This document shows positions 1-8,106 of a stretch of DNA of 11,290 nucleotides, piece after piece. The notes beneath the pieces were generated by a model, which saw only the letters and a list, made by a program, of their open reading frames with translations, was not told the DNA's origin and made no database searches. The DNA comes from Acidimicrobiia bacterium (lineage in GTDB: Bacteria > Actinomycetota > Acidimicrobiia > Acidimicrobiales > CATQHL01). The stretch is from NCBI GenBank assembly GCA_021296435.1, contig JAGWAK010000051.1:1-11290 (forward strand), read 5' to 3'. A program made the position numbers and the translations under genes. The stretch's first letter is position 1. Each line of letters begins with the position of its first letter.

Positions 1-123
1 GGACGCCGCCACCAGTCCGATGCTGTGACGCACGCCGTCCAGGTCGATCTGCTGGTCGGCATCCAGGCTGAGAGGGATAAGCGGCAGCAGCCCCTCGAGC
101 GGTTTGCGGATGAACTCAGGCAT
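1..123 (-). CDS. DapA-family (dihydrodipicolinate synthase-like) aldolase/lyase, N-terminal fragment
   Basis: Only the first 41 codons lie in the window; the gene runs off the left edge. The peptide opens MPEFIRKPLEGLLPLIPLSL and continues with a DADQQIDLDGVRHSI segment. This matches the usual start of DapA/NanA-type class I aldolases, where a Pro-rich first beta strand is followed by an acidic 'D-G-x-I-D-x-x-G' stretch. Family members use a Schiff-base lysine in a TIM barrel to cleave or condense pyruvate-like substrates in the cytoplasm, but that lysine is outside the window. Two ATGs stand in tandem (126 and 123). The GGAGG at 134-130 is 6 bases from the ATG at 123 and only 3 from the one at 126, so 123 is preferred. 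The start overlaps the stop of the upstream oxidoreductase by 8 bases (11 if 126 is used), implying translational coupling. Family call from a short fragment; the substrate is unknown. Confidence 0.55.
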   Translation of the reverse strand, partial: MPEFIRKPLEGLLPLIPLSLDADQQIDLDGVRHSIGLVAAS

Positions 124-1228
124 CATTCCCCTCCGATATCAGGCGCCGGTAGACGTCGCGCAACTCGTCGCAGCGCCGGGCGAGATCGTCGAACTCCACC
201 GCCTCGCAGCGGTAGCCGAGGTTCTCCATTGCAGCACAGGACTCGGTGGTGTACACCACCGTCCCGTCGCCCTCGATGCGGTCGATGCCGTCGAAACGGG
301 CCGCACGGTCGTTGATGGCCACCGCCTCCGCCTCGTCGAGATCGGGTGGCAGGCGCAACTCGATGCGACCGGACCCGATGACAGCCGGGTATCCCCCGGG
401 CAAACCCATCGGCGCGGACACATGTGTCTCCAGCGGCTCGGCGTCCACCAGGGCGAGGGCGTTCTTGACCGCAGAGCCGGCGTAGAGCGAGTTCGGCACG
501 TCACCGTGCCAGTTGATCACCTCGGGCCACGTCGACAGCGCAGCGGTGAGGTCGACCTGCTCGGTGGCGTCGGTGCCGTCGACTGTGAGCCGGAAATGGT
601 GCGGCACAACCGTGCCGCGGGTCAGGAGCGCGTGCGAGCCGACGAGCGAGACGTCGATGTGGGCTGCCGGGCGACCGGTGGTGGCCATGACATAGCGCAG
701 GACGCGGGCCGCGCAGACCTCCAGATTGCCCGCCCCCGCCGACGGGCCGTGACCGAACCGCTTCCAGATCGCCACGTTGACCACGTCCGGGAAGGAGGCA
801 TTCACGACGTGGGTGTCGATGCAAGAGAGTTCGACCGCCCGTGTCAGCTGTGTGGCGGGCCACAGGTGCCACGGCAGCCACATCCCGAAGGTGGCAGCCC
901 TCAACTCGGCGCGGCGGTCGGGGCCGATGGCTGCGCCGCTGAGGATCCTCGGCGACTGCACCGTGGCCGAATGGACGATGGCATCGGGGCGGACCTCGTC
1001 CAGCAGCCGCGCCATCTCCTCGGTGTCCGCCAGGTCCACCTGACGGTGCTCGAACTGCTTGGTGTGGCCCTCGATGGCCGAGCCCAGCATGGCGATCGTG
1101 GTCCAGGAGGACCCCTGCCAGGTGCTGCGCTTGACGGTGACGATGCGTTCCACAGCGGGCGTCCGCGCCAGGAATTCCAGCGCCCAACCACCGAGGGCGC
1201 CCACGCCGGACACCAGCACGGTGGTCAT
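116..1228 (-). CDS. Rossmann-fold NAD(P)-binding oxidoreductase, saccharopine dehydrogenase/epimerase-like
   Basis: This is a 370-residue protein from the ATG at 1228. It begins MTTVLVSGVGALGG, a first beta strand followed by a glycine-rich nucleotide loop (G8, G10, G13), as in saccharopine dehydrogenase-like and extended-SDR oxidoreductases. A VDLAD segment near residue 64 and a DAIVHSA strand near residue 82 fit the acidic strand 3 and strand 4 of such a domain. The C-terminal half contains a conspicuous NASFPDVVN segment (about 143-151) and a GAGNLE segment (about 165-170), probably in the substrate domain. I do not recognise a named enzyme. The frame is open back to a TTG at 1261, which would add 11 residues. 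The ATG was chosen because it puts the nucleotide-binding strand at the N-terminus, although neither start has a good Shine-Dalgarno site. A possible -10 element (TAAGAA, minus strand, 1283-1278) lies upstream. The 3' end overlaps the DapA-like gene, so the two probably act on the same substrate. Confidence 0.7.
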   Translation of the reverse strand: MTTVLVSGVGALGGWALEFLARTPAVERIVTVKRSTWQGSSWTTIAMLGSAIEGHTKQFEHRQVDLADTEEMARLLDEVRPDAIVHSATVQSPRILSGAAIGPDRRAELRAATFGMWLPWHLWPATQLTRAVELSCIDTHVVNASFPDVVNVAIWKRFGHGPSAGAGNLEVCAARVLRYVMATTGRPAAHIDVSLVGSHALLTRGTVVPHHFRLTVDGTDATEQVDLTAALSTWPEVINWHGDVPNSLYAGSAVKNALALVDAEPLETHVSAPMGLPGGYPAVIGSGRIELRLPPDLDEAEAVAINDRAARFDGIDRIEGDGTVVYTTESCAAMENLGYRCEAVEFDDLARRCDELRDVYRRLISEGNDA

Positions 1229-1378
1229 CGGCGGCACACGACCCGGTTCGGCGGCTGGCAACTCTGCACGAGGGATGTTCTTACCACGCGGACACCGGGA
1301 CGCGGCAACACAGCACGCGCAGCCGCAACAATCCGGGGCTCGCAGAGGACGATCCGTGCCAGGTCCCCGGGCGGGGGG

Positions 1379-1406
1379 TTCACGAACCGTCGGAGCTACT
1401 TAGACT
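1379..1406 (+). promoter_or_regulatory. Candidate sigma70-type promoter for the PPOX-SDR pair
   Basis: TTCACG at 1379-1384 and TAGACT at 1401-1406 are separated by 16 bases. They resemble -35 and -10 hexamers and would start a transcript near 1413, about 50 bases before the ATG at 1464. The surrounding divergent gap (1229-1463) otherwise shows only GC-rich sequence with no recognisable operator. Assignment is by eye from hexamer similarity only. Confidence 0.35.
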
Positions 1407-1463
1407 CAGTCCTCGCCGTGGCGAACCCGCGGCACGCCGGTGCCCGAGAGGAGATCCATCACC

Positions 1464-1883
1464 ATGAACGCCGCAGCCACGCCCGCACAGCCCCTGACCG
1501 AGAAAGCCATCGCCCGCGCCAAGGCCAAGACCTTCGCCGTACTCTCGACCCTGCTGCCGGACGGGCAGCCGCAGAACCACGTCATGTGGGTCGACACCGA
1601 CGGCACCAACCTCATCATGAACACCGAAGTGCACCGCCGGAAGTACCGCAACGTGGCAGCGGACCCGCGGGTCACGATCCTGCTGCCCGACAACGAGAAC
1701 CCGTACATCTTCAGCGAGGTGCGGGGCCGGGTGACCTCTGAGATCCGCGGCCCGCAGGCCAGGGAGAACATCGAGGAATTGGCGATGAAGTACATGGGCA
1801 CCGCCTACCCGGCACCGATCCAGTCCGAGCGGGTCATCTTGATCATCAGCCCCGAGCGGGTCTACGACCACGAGCGTCCCTGA
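1464..1883 (+). CDS. PPOX-class F420-dependent-type oxidoreductase (split-barrel flavin/deazaflavin protein)
   Basis: A 139-residue cytoplasmic protein of the pyridoxamine-phosphate-oxidase-like split-barrel fold, most like the Rv1155-type PPOX class that binds cofactor F420. The order of elements fits: a helix (residues 12-22), then FAVLSTLLPDGQPQNHVMW (24-42), a strand ending LIMNTE, the R-R-K-Y-R-N segment (58-63) followed by ADPRV (66-70), then NPYIFSEVRGRV (79-90). The Arg/Lys/Asn cluster is where these proteins hold the cofactor phosphate groups. Family length is usually 130-150 residues, so it looks complete. The start at 1464 follows AGAGGAG (1447-1453) at a 10-base spacing. An in-frame ATG at 1440 lacks an RBS and would add eight atypical residues. 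A classical SDR follows 51 bases downstream on the same strand. Members reduce small F420-dependent substrates or heme-degradation products. F420 rather than FMN dependence is inferred from sequence style and lineage. Confidence 0.82.
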   Translation: MNAAATPAQPLTEKAIARAKAKTFAVLSTLLPDGQPQNHVMWVDTDGTNLIMNTEVHRRKYRNVAADPRVTILLPDNENPYIFSEVRGRVTSEIRGPQARENIEELAMKYMGTAYPAPIQSERVILIISPERVYDHERP

Positions 1884-1934
1884 GCCTCCCACCCGGGCCG
1901 CAACCCCGACCGGAACCAAGGAAGCGAGAACAAC

Positions 1935-2666
1935 ATGACCGAAGTCTCAATCGTCACCGGTGCCGCCAGCGGGATCGGGGCGGCTACCGCCCGGCGGCTG
2001 GCAGCCCGCGGCGACGCCGTGGTCTGTGCAGACCTCGACGGCGACGGCGCCGCGGCCACCGCCGCCGGCCTCCCGGCGGCCATGCCCTTCACGCTCGACG
2101 TGACCGACGAGGCCGCCACCGCAGCCATGGTGGCCGCCGCGCTGGAGCGCTTCGGCGACCTGCACCACGTGGTGGCGTGCGCCGGCATGGAGCTGCACGG
2201 GCACAGCCTCGACTTCCCGGTGGAGGATTTCCGCCGGACCGTGGACGTCAATCTCACCGGCTGCTTCCTCACCGCCCAGCACACCGCACGGGCGATGCGC
2301 GACAAGGGTCACGGCGGCTCGATCGTGCTGATCGGGTCGATCAACTCCAAGATCGCGCTGTCCAACTTCGCCGCCTACGTGAGCTCCAAGGGTGGAGTGC
2401 TGATGCTCGGCAAGGGCCTGGCGCTGGACTTCGCCGAACACGACATCAGGGTGAACGTCATCGGCCCGGGCGTGATCAACACCCCCATGAGCGCGAACAG
2501 CATCGCCGACCCGGTGCGGGGAGGCTGGTTGATGTCCAAGACGCCCCTCGGGCGCCCCGGCGAGCCGGAGGAGATTGCCGAACTGGCCGCCTTCCTGACC
2601 TCCGAAGCCTCATCGTTCATGACCGGCGCCTACGTCCCCGCCGACGGGGGCTGGCTGGCCGGCTAA
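1935..2666 (+). CDS. Classical short-chain dehydrogenase/reductase (SDR, FabG-like)
   Basis: A 243-residue classical SDR. The cofactor loop TGAASGIG is at residues 8-15. D33 at the end of the second strand favours NAD(H) over NADP(H). The strand-4 motif is ACAG (81-84) instead of the common NNAG. N106, S135, Y148 and K152 (Y-V-S-S-K) give the full Asn-Ser-Tyr-Lys catalytic set with the FabG-like 13-residue Ser-Tyr spacing. The C-terminus ends PADGGWLAG, as is usual for the family. It is expected to oxidise a hydroxyl or reduce a carbonyl on a small cytoplasmic substrate; the substrate is not readable. AAGGAAGCGAG precedes the ATG. Gene order suggests co-transcription with the PPOX protein. 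It converges on katG, with a palindromic repeat in the gap that may end its transcript. Confidence 0.88.
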   Translation: MTEVSIVTGAASGIGAATARRLAARGDAVVCADLDGDGAAATAAGLPAAMPFTLDVTDEAATAAMVAAALERFGDLHHVVACAGMELHGHSLDFPVEDFRRTVDVNLTGCFLTAQHTARAMRDKGHGGSIVLIGSINSKIALSNFAAYVSSKGGVLMLGKGLALDFAEHDIRVNVIGPGVINTPMSANSIADPVRGGWLMSKTPLGRPGEPEEIAELAAFLTSEASSFMTGAYVPADGGWLAG

Positions 2667-2706
2667 CGGTTCGCTGAGTTACCGGCGCTCGGGAACGCTG
2701 GAGCCC

Positions 2707-2734
2707 GGATTCCGGCGATCGCCGGAACGACGAT
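2707..2734. repeat. REP-like palindromic element, copy A (possible terminator)
   Basis: Positions 2710-2727 read TTCCGGCGATCGCCGGAA, an exact 18-base palindrome that can fold as a 7-bp stem with a GATC loop, flanked by GGA on the left and CGACGAT on the right. It shares its arms and flanks with the element at 10524-10551. On the minus strand the two agree at 18 of 25 positions from the GTC to the ATCC, and a T-A pair in one stem is a C-G pair in the other. It lies between the converging SDR and katG genes and could serve as a two-way terminator, though no U-tract follows. Confidence 0.55.
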
Positions 2735-2789
2735 CAACGAAGTCCCCAGCACCACTCCGCGGTCTTTCGCCCGCGAGCGCCGGGTGATC

Positions 2790-2812
2790 CCCGGGCGAGC
2801 AGTTCGCCCCGG
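2790..2812 (-). terminator. Hairpin just 3' of katG, candidate terminator
   Basis: On the minus strand this begins two bases after the katG stop codon. GGGCGA (2793-2798) and TCGCCC (2804-2809) pair perfectly around a five-base loop, and a C/C mismatch then two more G-C pairs extend the stem. No run of T follows on the minus strand, so an intrinsic terminator is only suggested. Confidence 0.35.
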
Positions 2813-2813
2813 C

Positions 2814-5016
<2,203 letters not shown>

Positions 5017-5036
<20 letters not shown>

Positions 5037-5496
5037 GACTGCTCCTTGGTTGTCCGGAGTTTCCGATCTGGCGGCCGGCGGTGGCGGGTGCCTCCCGGCA
5101 GCCGGGGCAAAGGCCCCAGTAGATGACCTCGGCCTCGTCGATGTCGAAGCCGAAGTCGTCGTCGGCGGCGAGGCACGGCCGGTAGCCCGCCGCGCAGTCC
5201 ACGTCAACCACGCGGTCACAGTTGCGGCAGACCAGATGGTGGTGGTTGTCGTCGACCCGGTCTTCGTAACGGGCGGCCGACCGGGCCGGCTGGATTCGCC
5301 GGATGAGGCCCTTGTCGGTCAGCACACCCAAGGTGTCGAAAACCGCCTGCCGGGAGACCGACCCGATGCTGGCGCGCACGTCGTCGGCGAGGTCATCGGC
5401 GGTGGCGTGGGGACGGGCTGACACGGCGCCCATCACCGCCAGCCGCTGAGCGGTCACCCTGAGCCCGTTCTCCCGCAACCGCTGCACGTCCTGCAT
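5017..5496 (-). CDS. furA: Fur-family metal/peroxide-responsive regulator (FurA type)
   Basis: A 159-residue Fur-family repressor, closely resembling mycobacterial FurA in its winged-helix segment (S-V-S-R-Q-A-V-F-D-T-L, about 46-56), its RRIQPARSAARYEDR stretch and its D-E-A-E-V-I-Y-W-G-L-C-P-G-C region. Likely metal ligands are His85-87, Cys90/Cys93 (C-x-x-C), Cys101, and Cys130/Cys133 (second C-x-x-C). The Cys pairs fit a structural zinc site, with the His/acid cluster as the regulatory Fe/Mn site. It likely represses its own furA-katG operon until peroxide or iron loss releases it. The stop lies 20 bases inside katG, giving translational coupling. The ATG at 5496 was chosen because GAGGG lies just upstream and the length then fits FurA. 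An ATG at 5535 in the same frame would add 13 residues with no good RBS, so a short-leader transcript using it cannot be excluded. The C-terminal tail (about 136-159) is longer than needed and is shaped by the overlap. Confidence 0.93.
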
Positions 5497-5555
5497 CACC
5501 CTCGGTCCTCGCTCGCTCGGCGGCACCGGCCACATTGGGTGGCCCTGGCACCACC

Positions 5556-5601
5556 ATTCTAGGCCTTAATCTGGATGTAATCCAAAGAAAGAATCAATCC
5601 A
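5556..5601 (-). promoter_or_regulatory. furA-katG promoter and candidate FurA operator
   Basis: This AT-rich island in GC-rich DNA lies upstream of furA. On the minus strand, TTGGAT (5585-5580) and TAGAAT (5561-5556) are spaced 18 bases apart and resemble -35 and -10 hexamers. An inverted repeat, TGGAT-TAC-ATCCA (5584-5572), overlaps the -35 element. The hexamer TGGATT occurs again at 5601-5596, 17 bases upstream of its copy at 5584-5579. An operator over the -35 element suits an autoregulated FurA repressor. Hexamers and symmetry are seen directly; FurA binding is inferred from position. Confidence 0.5.
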
Positions 5602-5661
5602 TTCCATAGGCGGATCCGCGAGGACACCACGGCCGCCAGTGGCTGAAGGCTCGAAGCCCGT

Positions 5662-6717
5662 TCAGGCGATGGCCACGTCCACGACCTGGCGCTTGCCACC
5701 GGTACCTCCGGCGGCGATGGCGGCCAGGGCCTCGGGGACTCCCTCCAGGGCGACCGTCGGGCCGATGAGCGGGCGCAGATCCAGGGCGCCGGACTCGTAG
5801 AGGGCGTTGCCGAGGAGGAAGTCGGCGCGCGTGAAGCCGAAGGTGGCGATGATGTTGAGTTCGCGCTTGATGCAGTCGAAGAGGAAGTCGTCGAAGTGCA
5901 GGGTGGCGGAGCCGTGGACGATCCCCATGAGCACCACGGTCCCGCCCGGGCGGGCGGCGCGCAGCACCGTATCAACGCTGGAGGGATGGCCCGAGGCCTC
6001 GAACGTGAGGTCGGCGCCGTGCGGAGCGCCGAGAGCCGCTTTGAGCGCCTCTGACGATTCAGCCGGCGACATCCCCGAGACGTCGACGGTGGCATCCACC
6101 CAGGGCTCGACGGCAGCCAGGTGATCGGCCGCCACGTCGGCTGCGACGATGCTGGTGGCGCCCATGGCCCGGGCCACCTGGCACACCGTGAAGCCGATGC
6201 TGCCGACGCCGGAGATGACCATACGCGAGCCCGCGGCGATTCCCGACCGGCGCATGCCGTGCACCGCCGCCGGCAGCGCCGATGACAGCATCACCGCCTC
6301 GTCCAGCGGCGTGTCGGGTGACAGCAGGAACAGGTTGGACTCGGGCACGACCGCGTAGTCGGCGAAGCCACCGTCCAGGTCGATCCCGAGGTGGGTCATC
6401 CAGGGGCATATGCTCTCGCTGCCGCGCACGCACCACTCGCAGACCCCGCAGCCCACCACGGCGTCGGCCACCACGAGTGATCCCGGCGGCGGCGTGGCCG
6501 GGGAGTCGGCCTCGACGATCTCACCCACGATCTCGTGGCCCAAGATCCGCGGCAGGCCCTTGGTGTCGATCATGCCGGCAGCCATCTGCTGGTGAAACAG
6601 CCCGAGCGCCGAGGCGCGCACCCGCACCAGCGCCCAGCTGGCCGGCCGCTCCGGGGTGGCGATGTCGGCCATCTCCAACTGATCCTTGCCGACCATCAGC
6701 AGCGCGCGCATCGTCAT
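5662..6717 (-). CDS. Zinc-type MDR alcohol dehydrogenase-like protein with altered catalytic zinc site
   Basis: A 351-residue medium-chain dehydrogenase/reductase. The GroES-like domain has the structural zinc lobe with Cys90, Cys93, Cys96 and Cys104 all present. The Rossmann domain has S-G-V-G-S-I-G (169-175) and D194 at the end of the next strand, which favours NAD(H). The G-H-E motif (60-62) is kept. However, the first catalytic zinc ligand, normally Cys in a G-x-C-G/H-S/T-D motif, is Phe41 (G-L-F-H-Q-Q), and the third ligand (Glu or Cys before the second domain) appears to be Ser146 (L-S-S-A-L-P). It may therefore lack catalytic zinc or use a different chemistry. The start at 6717 has no clear RBS; an ATG at 6711 is an alternative. 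It is the last gene of the minus-strand block, 32 bases after the ATC-hydrolase-like gene, so it is likely translated from the same mRNA. The substrate is unknown. Confidence 0.85.
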   Translation of the reverse strand: MTMRALLMVGKDQLEMADIATPERPASWALVRVRASALGLFHQQMAAGMIDTKGLPRILGHEIVGEIVEADSPATPPPGSLVVADAVVGCGVCEWCVRGSESICPWMTHLGIDLDGGFADYAVVPESNLFLLSPDTPLDEAVMLSSALPAAVHGMRRSGIAAGSRMVISGVGSIGFTVCQVARAMGATSIVAADVAADHLAAVEPWVDATVDVSGMSPAESSEALKAALGAPHGADLTFEASGHPSSVDTVLRAARPGGTVVLMGIVHGSATLHFDDFLFDCIKRELNIIATFGFTRADFLLGNALYESGALDLRPLIGPTVALEGVPEALAAIAAGGTGGKRQVVDVAIA

Positions 6718-6749
6718 GGGGTGGCCGTCAGACGATCAGGCCGGAGGGC

Positions 6750-7427
6750 TCAGTCCAGGACGTCTTCGCTGTCGAGCTCCCAGATCAGCTCGCTGTAGTG
6801 GTCGCCTGCCGGCACCCAGCGCTTGCGGGAGTAGCGGATATTGGGGTTGTAGGTGAGCGCGATGAACTCGTCGAGGTCGCAGAAGTTGGACGAGAACTCC
6901 ACGTCGGGGGCGTTGTCGCGCAGGTAGTCCCCGATGGGGCAGTTGAGTCGCAGGACGTACTTCGCCAGGTTGCCGTCGTCTTCGTAGTAGCGCTCGGTGT
7001 CGAGCTTCGGCGACCAGGCGAAGTAGCTCCAGAATTCCTTGAAGAAGTTGTTGAGGCTGAGCGGGTCGCCCTTGGCCCGGGACCGCTCGGCCATCTGCGT
7101 GCCCATGTCCTTGCCCTGGCGCTGTCGAGCCCGCGACACGGCGGCGCGGCCCTCCTCCTTGCCGAGTTCGAGCTCCATCGCATCTGCCAGCACCGAGAAG
7201 ATCTTCGTCTTGGCGTGGAACTCGTTCTCGTTGGCGTCCCAACCCTGCTGGATGGGGTCGTCGGCGGCGATCTCGTAGTAGCGCTCGAGGTAACGGCGCT
7301 GACCGTCGTGGTCGATGTCGCCGCCCTCCTTGGTGCGCGCCAGCCGGTCGCCGGGACCGTCCTCGATGGCGTCGGCCAGTTCCTTCAACTCCGGGTAGGA
7401 GATCTCGACCCTGTCGTAGGTGACCAT
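6750..7427 (-). CDS. Protein resembling L-2-amino-thiazoline-4-carboxylate (ATC) hydrolase family
   Basis: A 225-residue soluble protein with no signal peptide or membrane segment. The C-terminal third (about residues 155-220) has the layout I associate with the ATC hydrolase-like family: a Leu-rich strand ending in Cys163 (L-R-L-N-C-P-I-G-D-Y-L), then N-F-C-D-L-D-E-F (181-188), then a strand with R-K-R-W-V-P-A-G-D-H-Y (201-211). The position where I expect a second Cys after G-D is occupied by a Tyr. ATC hydrolase opens a thiazoline ring to N-carbamoyl-cysteine; whether this homologue does so is unknown. The N-terminal half is charged, mostly helical, and unfamiliar. The ATG at 7427 follows AAGGGAG at about 8 bases. 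The open frame extends back to 7520 but runs through a tandem repeat and has no family character there. It sits between a VOC gene and an MDR dehydrogenase. Recognition is from memory of the motif pattern only. Confidence 0.6.
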   Translation of the reverse strand: MVTYDRVEISYPELKELADAIEDGPGDRLARTKEGGDIDHDGQRRYLERYYEIAADDPIQQGWDANENEFHAKTKIFSVLADAMELELGKEEGRAAVSRARQRQGKDMGTQMAERSRAKGDPLSLNNFFKEFWSYFAWSPKLDTERYYEDDGNLAKYVLRLNCPIGDYLRDNAPDVEFSSNFCDLDEFIALTYNPNIRYSRKRWVPAGDHYSELIWELDSEDVLD

Positions 7428-7454
7428 TCCATTCGCTCCCTTATCAGTCTTGGC

Positions 7455-7500
7455 GCAGTGCGCCCATCGGGGTTCCTGCAGTGCGCCCATCGGGGTTCCT
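7455..7500. repeat. Perfect 23-bp tandem duplication
   Basis: Two exact 23-base copies stand head to tail at 7455-7477 and 7478-7500, each starting GCAGTGCGCC and ending GGGGTTCCT, with the next two bases (GC) beginning a third copy. Each unit contains a small CCC-ATC-GGG symmetry. The pair lies in the 132-base gap between the VOC gene and the ATC-hydrolase-like gene, 28-73 bases 5' of the latter's ATG. The remaining gap sequence shows only the hairpin at 7545-7557. Confidence 0.95.
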
Positions 7501-7544
7501 GCCGCACGGGCGCGCCGCATTGTACGCCCGGTAGAGAACGCTGC

Positions 7545-7557
7545 CCGCCTGCGGCGG
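7545..7557 (-). terminator. Small GC-rich hairpin 3' of the VOC gene
   Basis: CCGCC (7545-7549) and GGCGG (7553-7557) pair around TGC, three bases past the VOC stop codon on the minus strand. There is no T-run, so it may attenuate or protect a transcript end rather than terminate it. Its presence leaves open that the ATC-hydrolase-like gene has its own promoter in this gap. Confidence 0.25.
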
Positions 7558-7559
7558 AA

Positions 7560-8057
7560 CTACGTGAAGGTTTCCCCCGGCTGGAAGAGCTCCAGCACCA
7601 GGCCCCCCACCTCGCGGGTCTCGAAGTAGGCGAAGCGGCCGCCGTCGGAGACCTCTCCGTAGGAGATCACTTCGTGGCCGAGGCCACGGAGATCTGCTAT
7701 ATCCCGGTCGATGTCGTCGGTGTAGGCACAGAGGTGCACCACTCCCTCGCCGTGGCGCTCCAGGAACTCCGCCTGGATGCCCTTGCCCGCCACCGGCTGC
7801 AGCAGCTCGAACTCGACGTTCCCCATCTGGGTGATGAGCCCCTTGACCGCCACGTCCGGTGCGTCGGTGCCGTAGATCTTCCGCACGAGTGTGTGTCCTG
7901 ACGGACCCTCGGTGAACGGACCGACCCCGAGGCGCTCGTAGAAGGCCGCAGCCTTTTCGATGTCCCGCACGACCACACCGATCTGGTAAGTGCGCGACCA
8001 CAGGTCGGGCCGGATGCCCCCGGACTCCGTCTGGGACTCGTTGGAATCTGCGGACAT
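7560..8057 (-). CDS. VOC (glyoxalase/bleomycin-resistance) family protein, methylmalonyl-CoA epimerase-like
   Basis: A 165-residue vicinal oxygen chelate protein with two beta-alpha-beta-beta-beta modules. The first module starts Y-Q-I-G-V-V-V-R-D-I (24-33) and continues A-A-F-Y-E-R-L-G-V-G-P (37-47). The second centres on G-V-V-H-L-C-A-Y (105-112) and ends G-G-L-V-L-E-L-F-Q-P (151-160). The four expected metal positions are Gln25, Glu84, His108 and Glu156. Methylmalonyl-CoA epimerase usually has His, Gln, His and Glu, so the first ligand here is Gln instead of His. VOC proteins isomerise, cleave or hydrolyse small substrates using a divalent metal. The start at 8057 follows GGGGAGG at 5 bases; upstream in-frame codons (to 8213) cross the RidA gene and look like noise. 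It is separated from the ridA-like stop by 49 bases in the same operon. The substrate cannot be named. Confidence 0.88.
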   Translation of the reverse strand: MSADSNESQTESGGIRPDLWSRTYQIGVVVRDIEKAAAFYERLGVGPFTEGPSGHTLVRKIYGTDAPDVAVKGLITQMGNVEFELLQPVAGKGIQAEFLERHGEGVVHLCAYTDDIDRDIADLRGLGHEVISYGEVSDGGRFAYFETREVGGLVLELFQPGETFT

Positions 8058-8106
8058 GGGCGCCTCCCCTCGGTGTCGGACTGCGTGACTATACGCCTGT
8101 CCGGCC

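Noticed and set aside
104..1741. Plus-strand open frame of 545 codons opposite the Rossmann gene and running into the PPOX gene
   Set aside because: It overlaps two convincing genes in other frames and its composition is Arg/Gly/His-rich without recognisable domains.
5037..5219. N-terminal extension of KatG in frame to 5219
   Set aside because: It is furA read in another frame (Thr/Pro/Ser/Arg-rich), and the ATG at 5036 has a good AAGGAG and the normal KatG start.
5610..5619. Ten-base palindrome GCGGATCCGC between the MDR gene and the furA promoter
   Set aside because: Too short to distinguish from chance in GC-rich DNA, and with no partner feature; only noted as a weak hairpin 3' of the MDR gene.
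7455..7500. Possible minimal CRISPR array
   Set aside because: The two repeats abut with no spacer and no cas gene is near; it is a tandem duplication.
6282..7901. Plus-strand open frame of 539 codons opposite the MDR, ATC-hydrolase-like and VOC genes
   Set aside because: It crosses three genes and two intergenic gaps on the other strand, and no family feature is visible.
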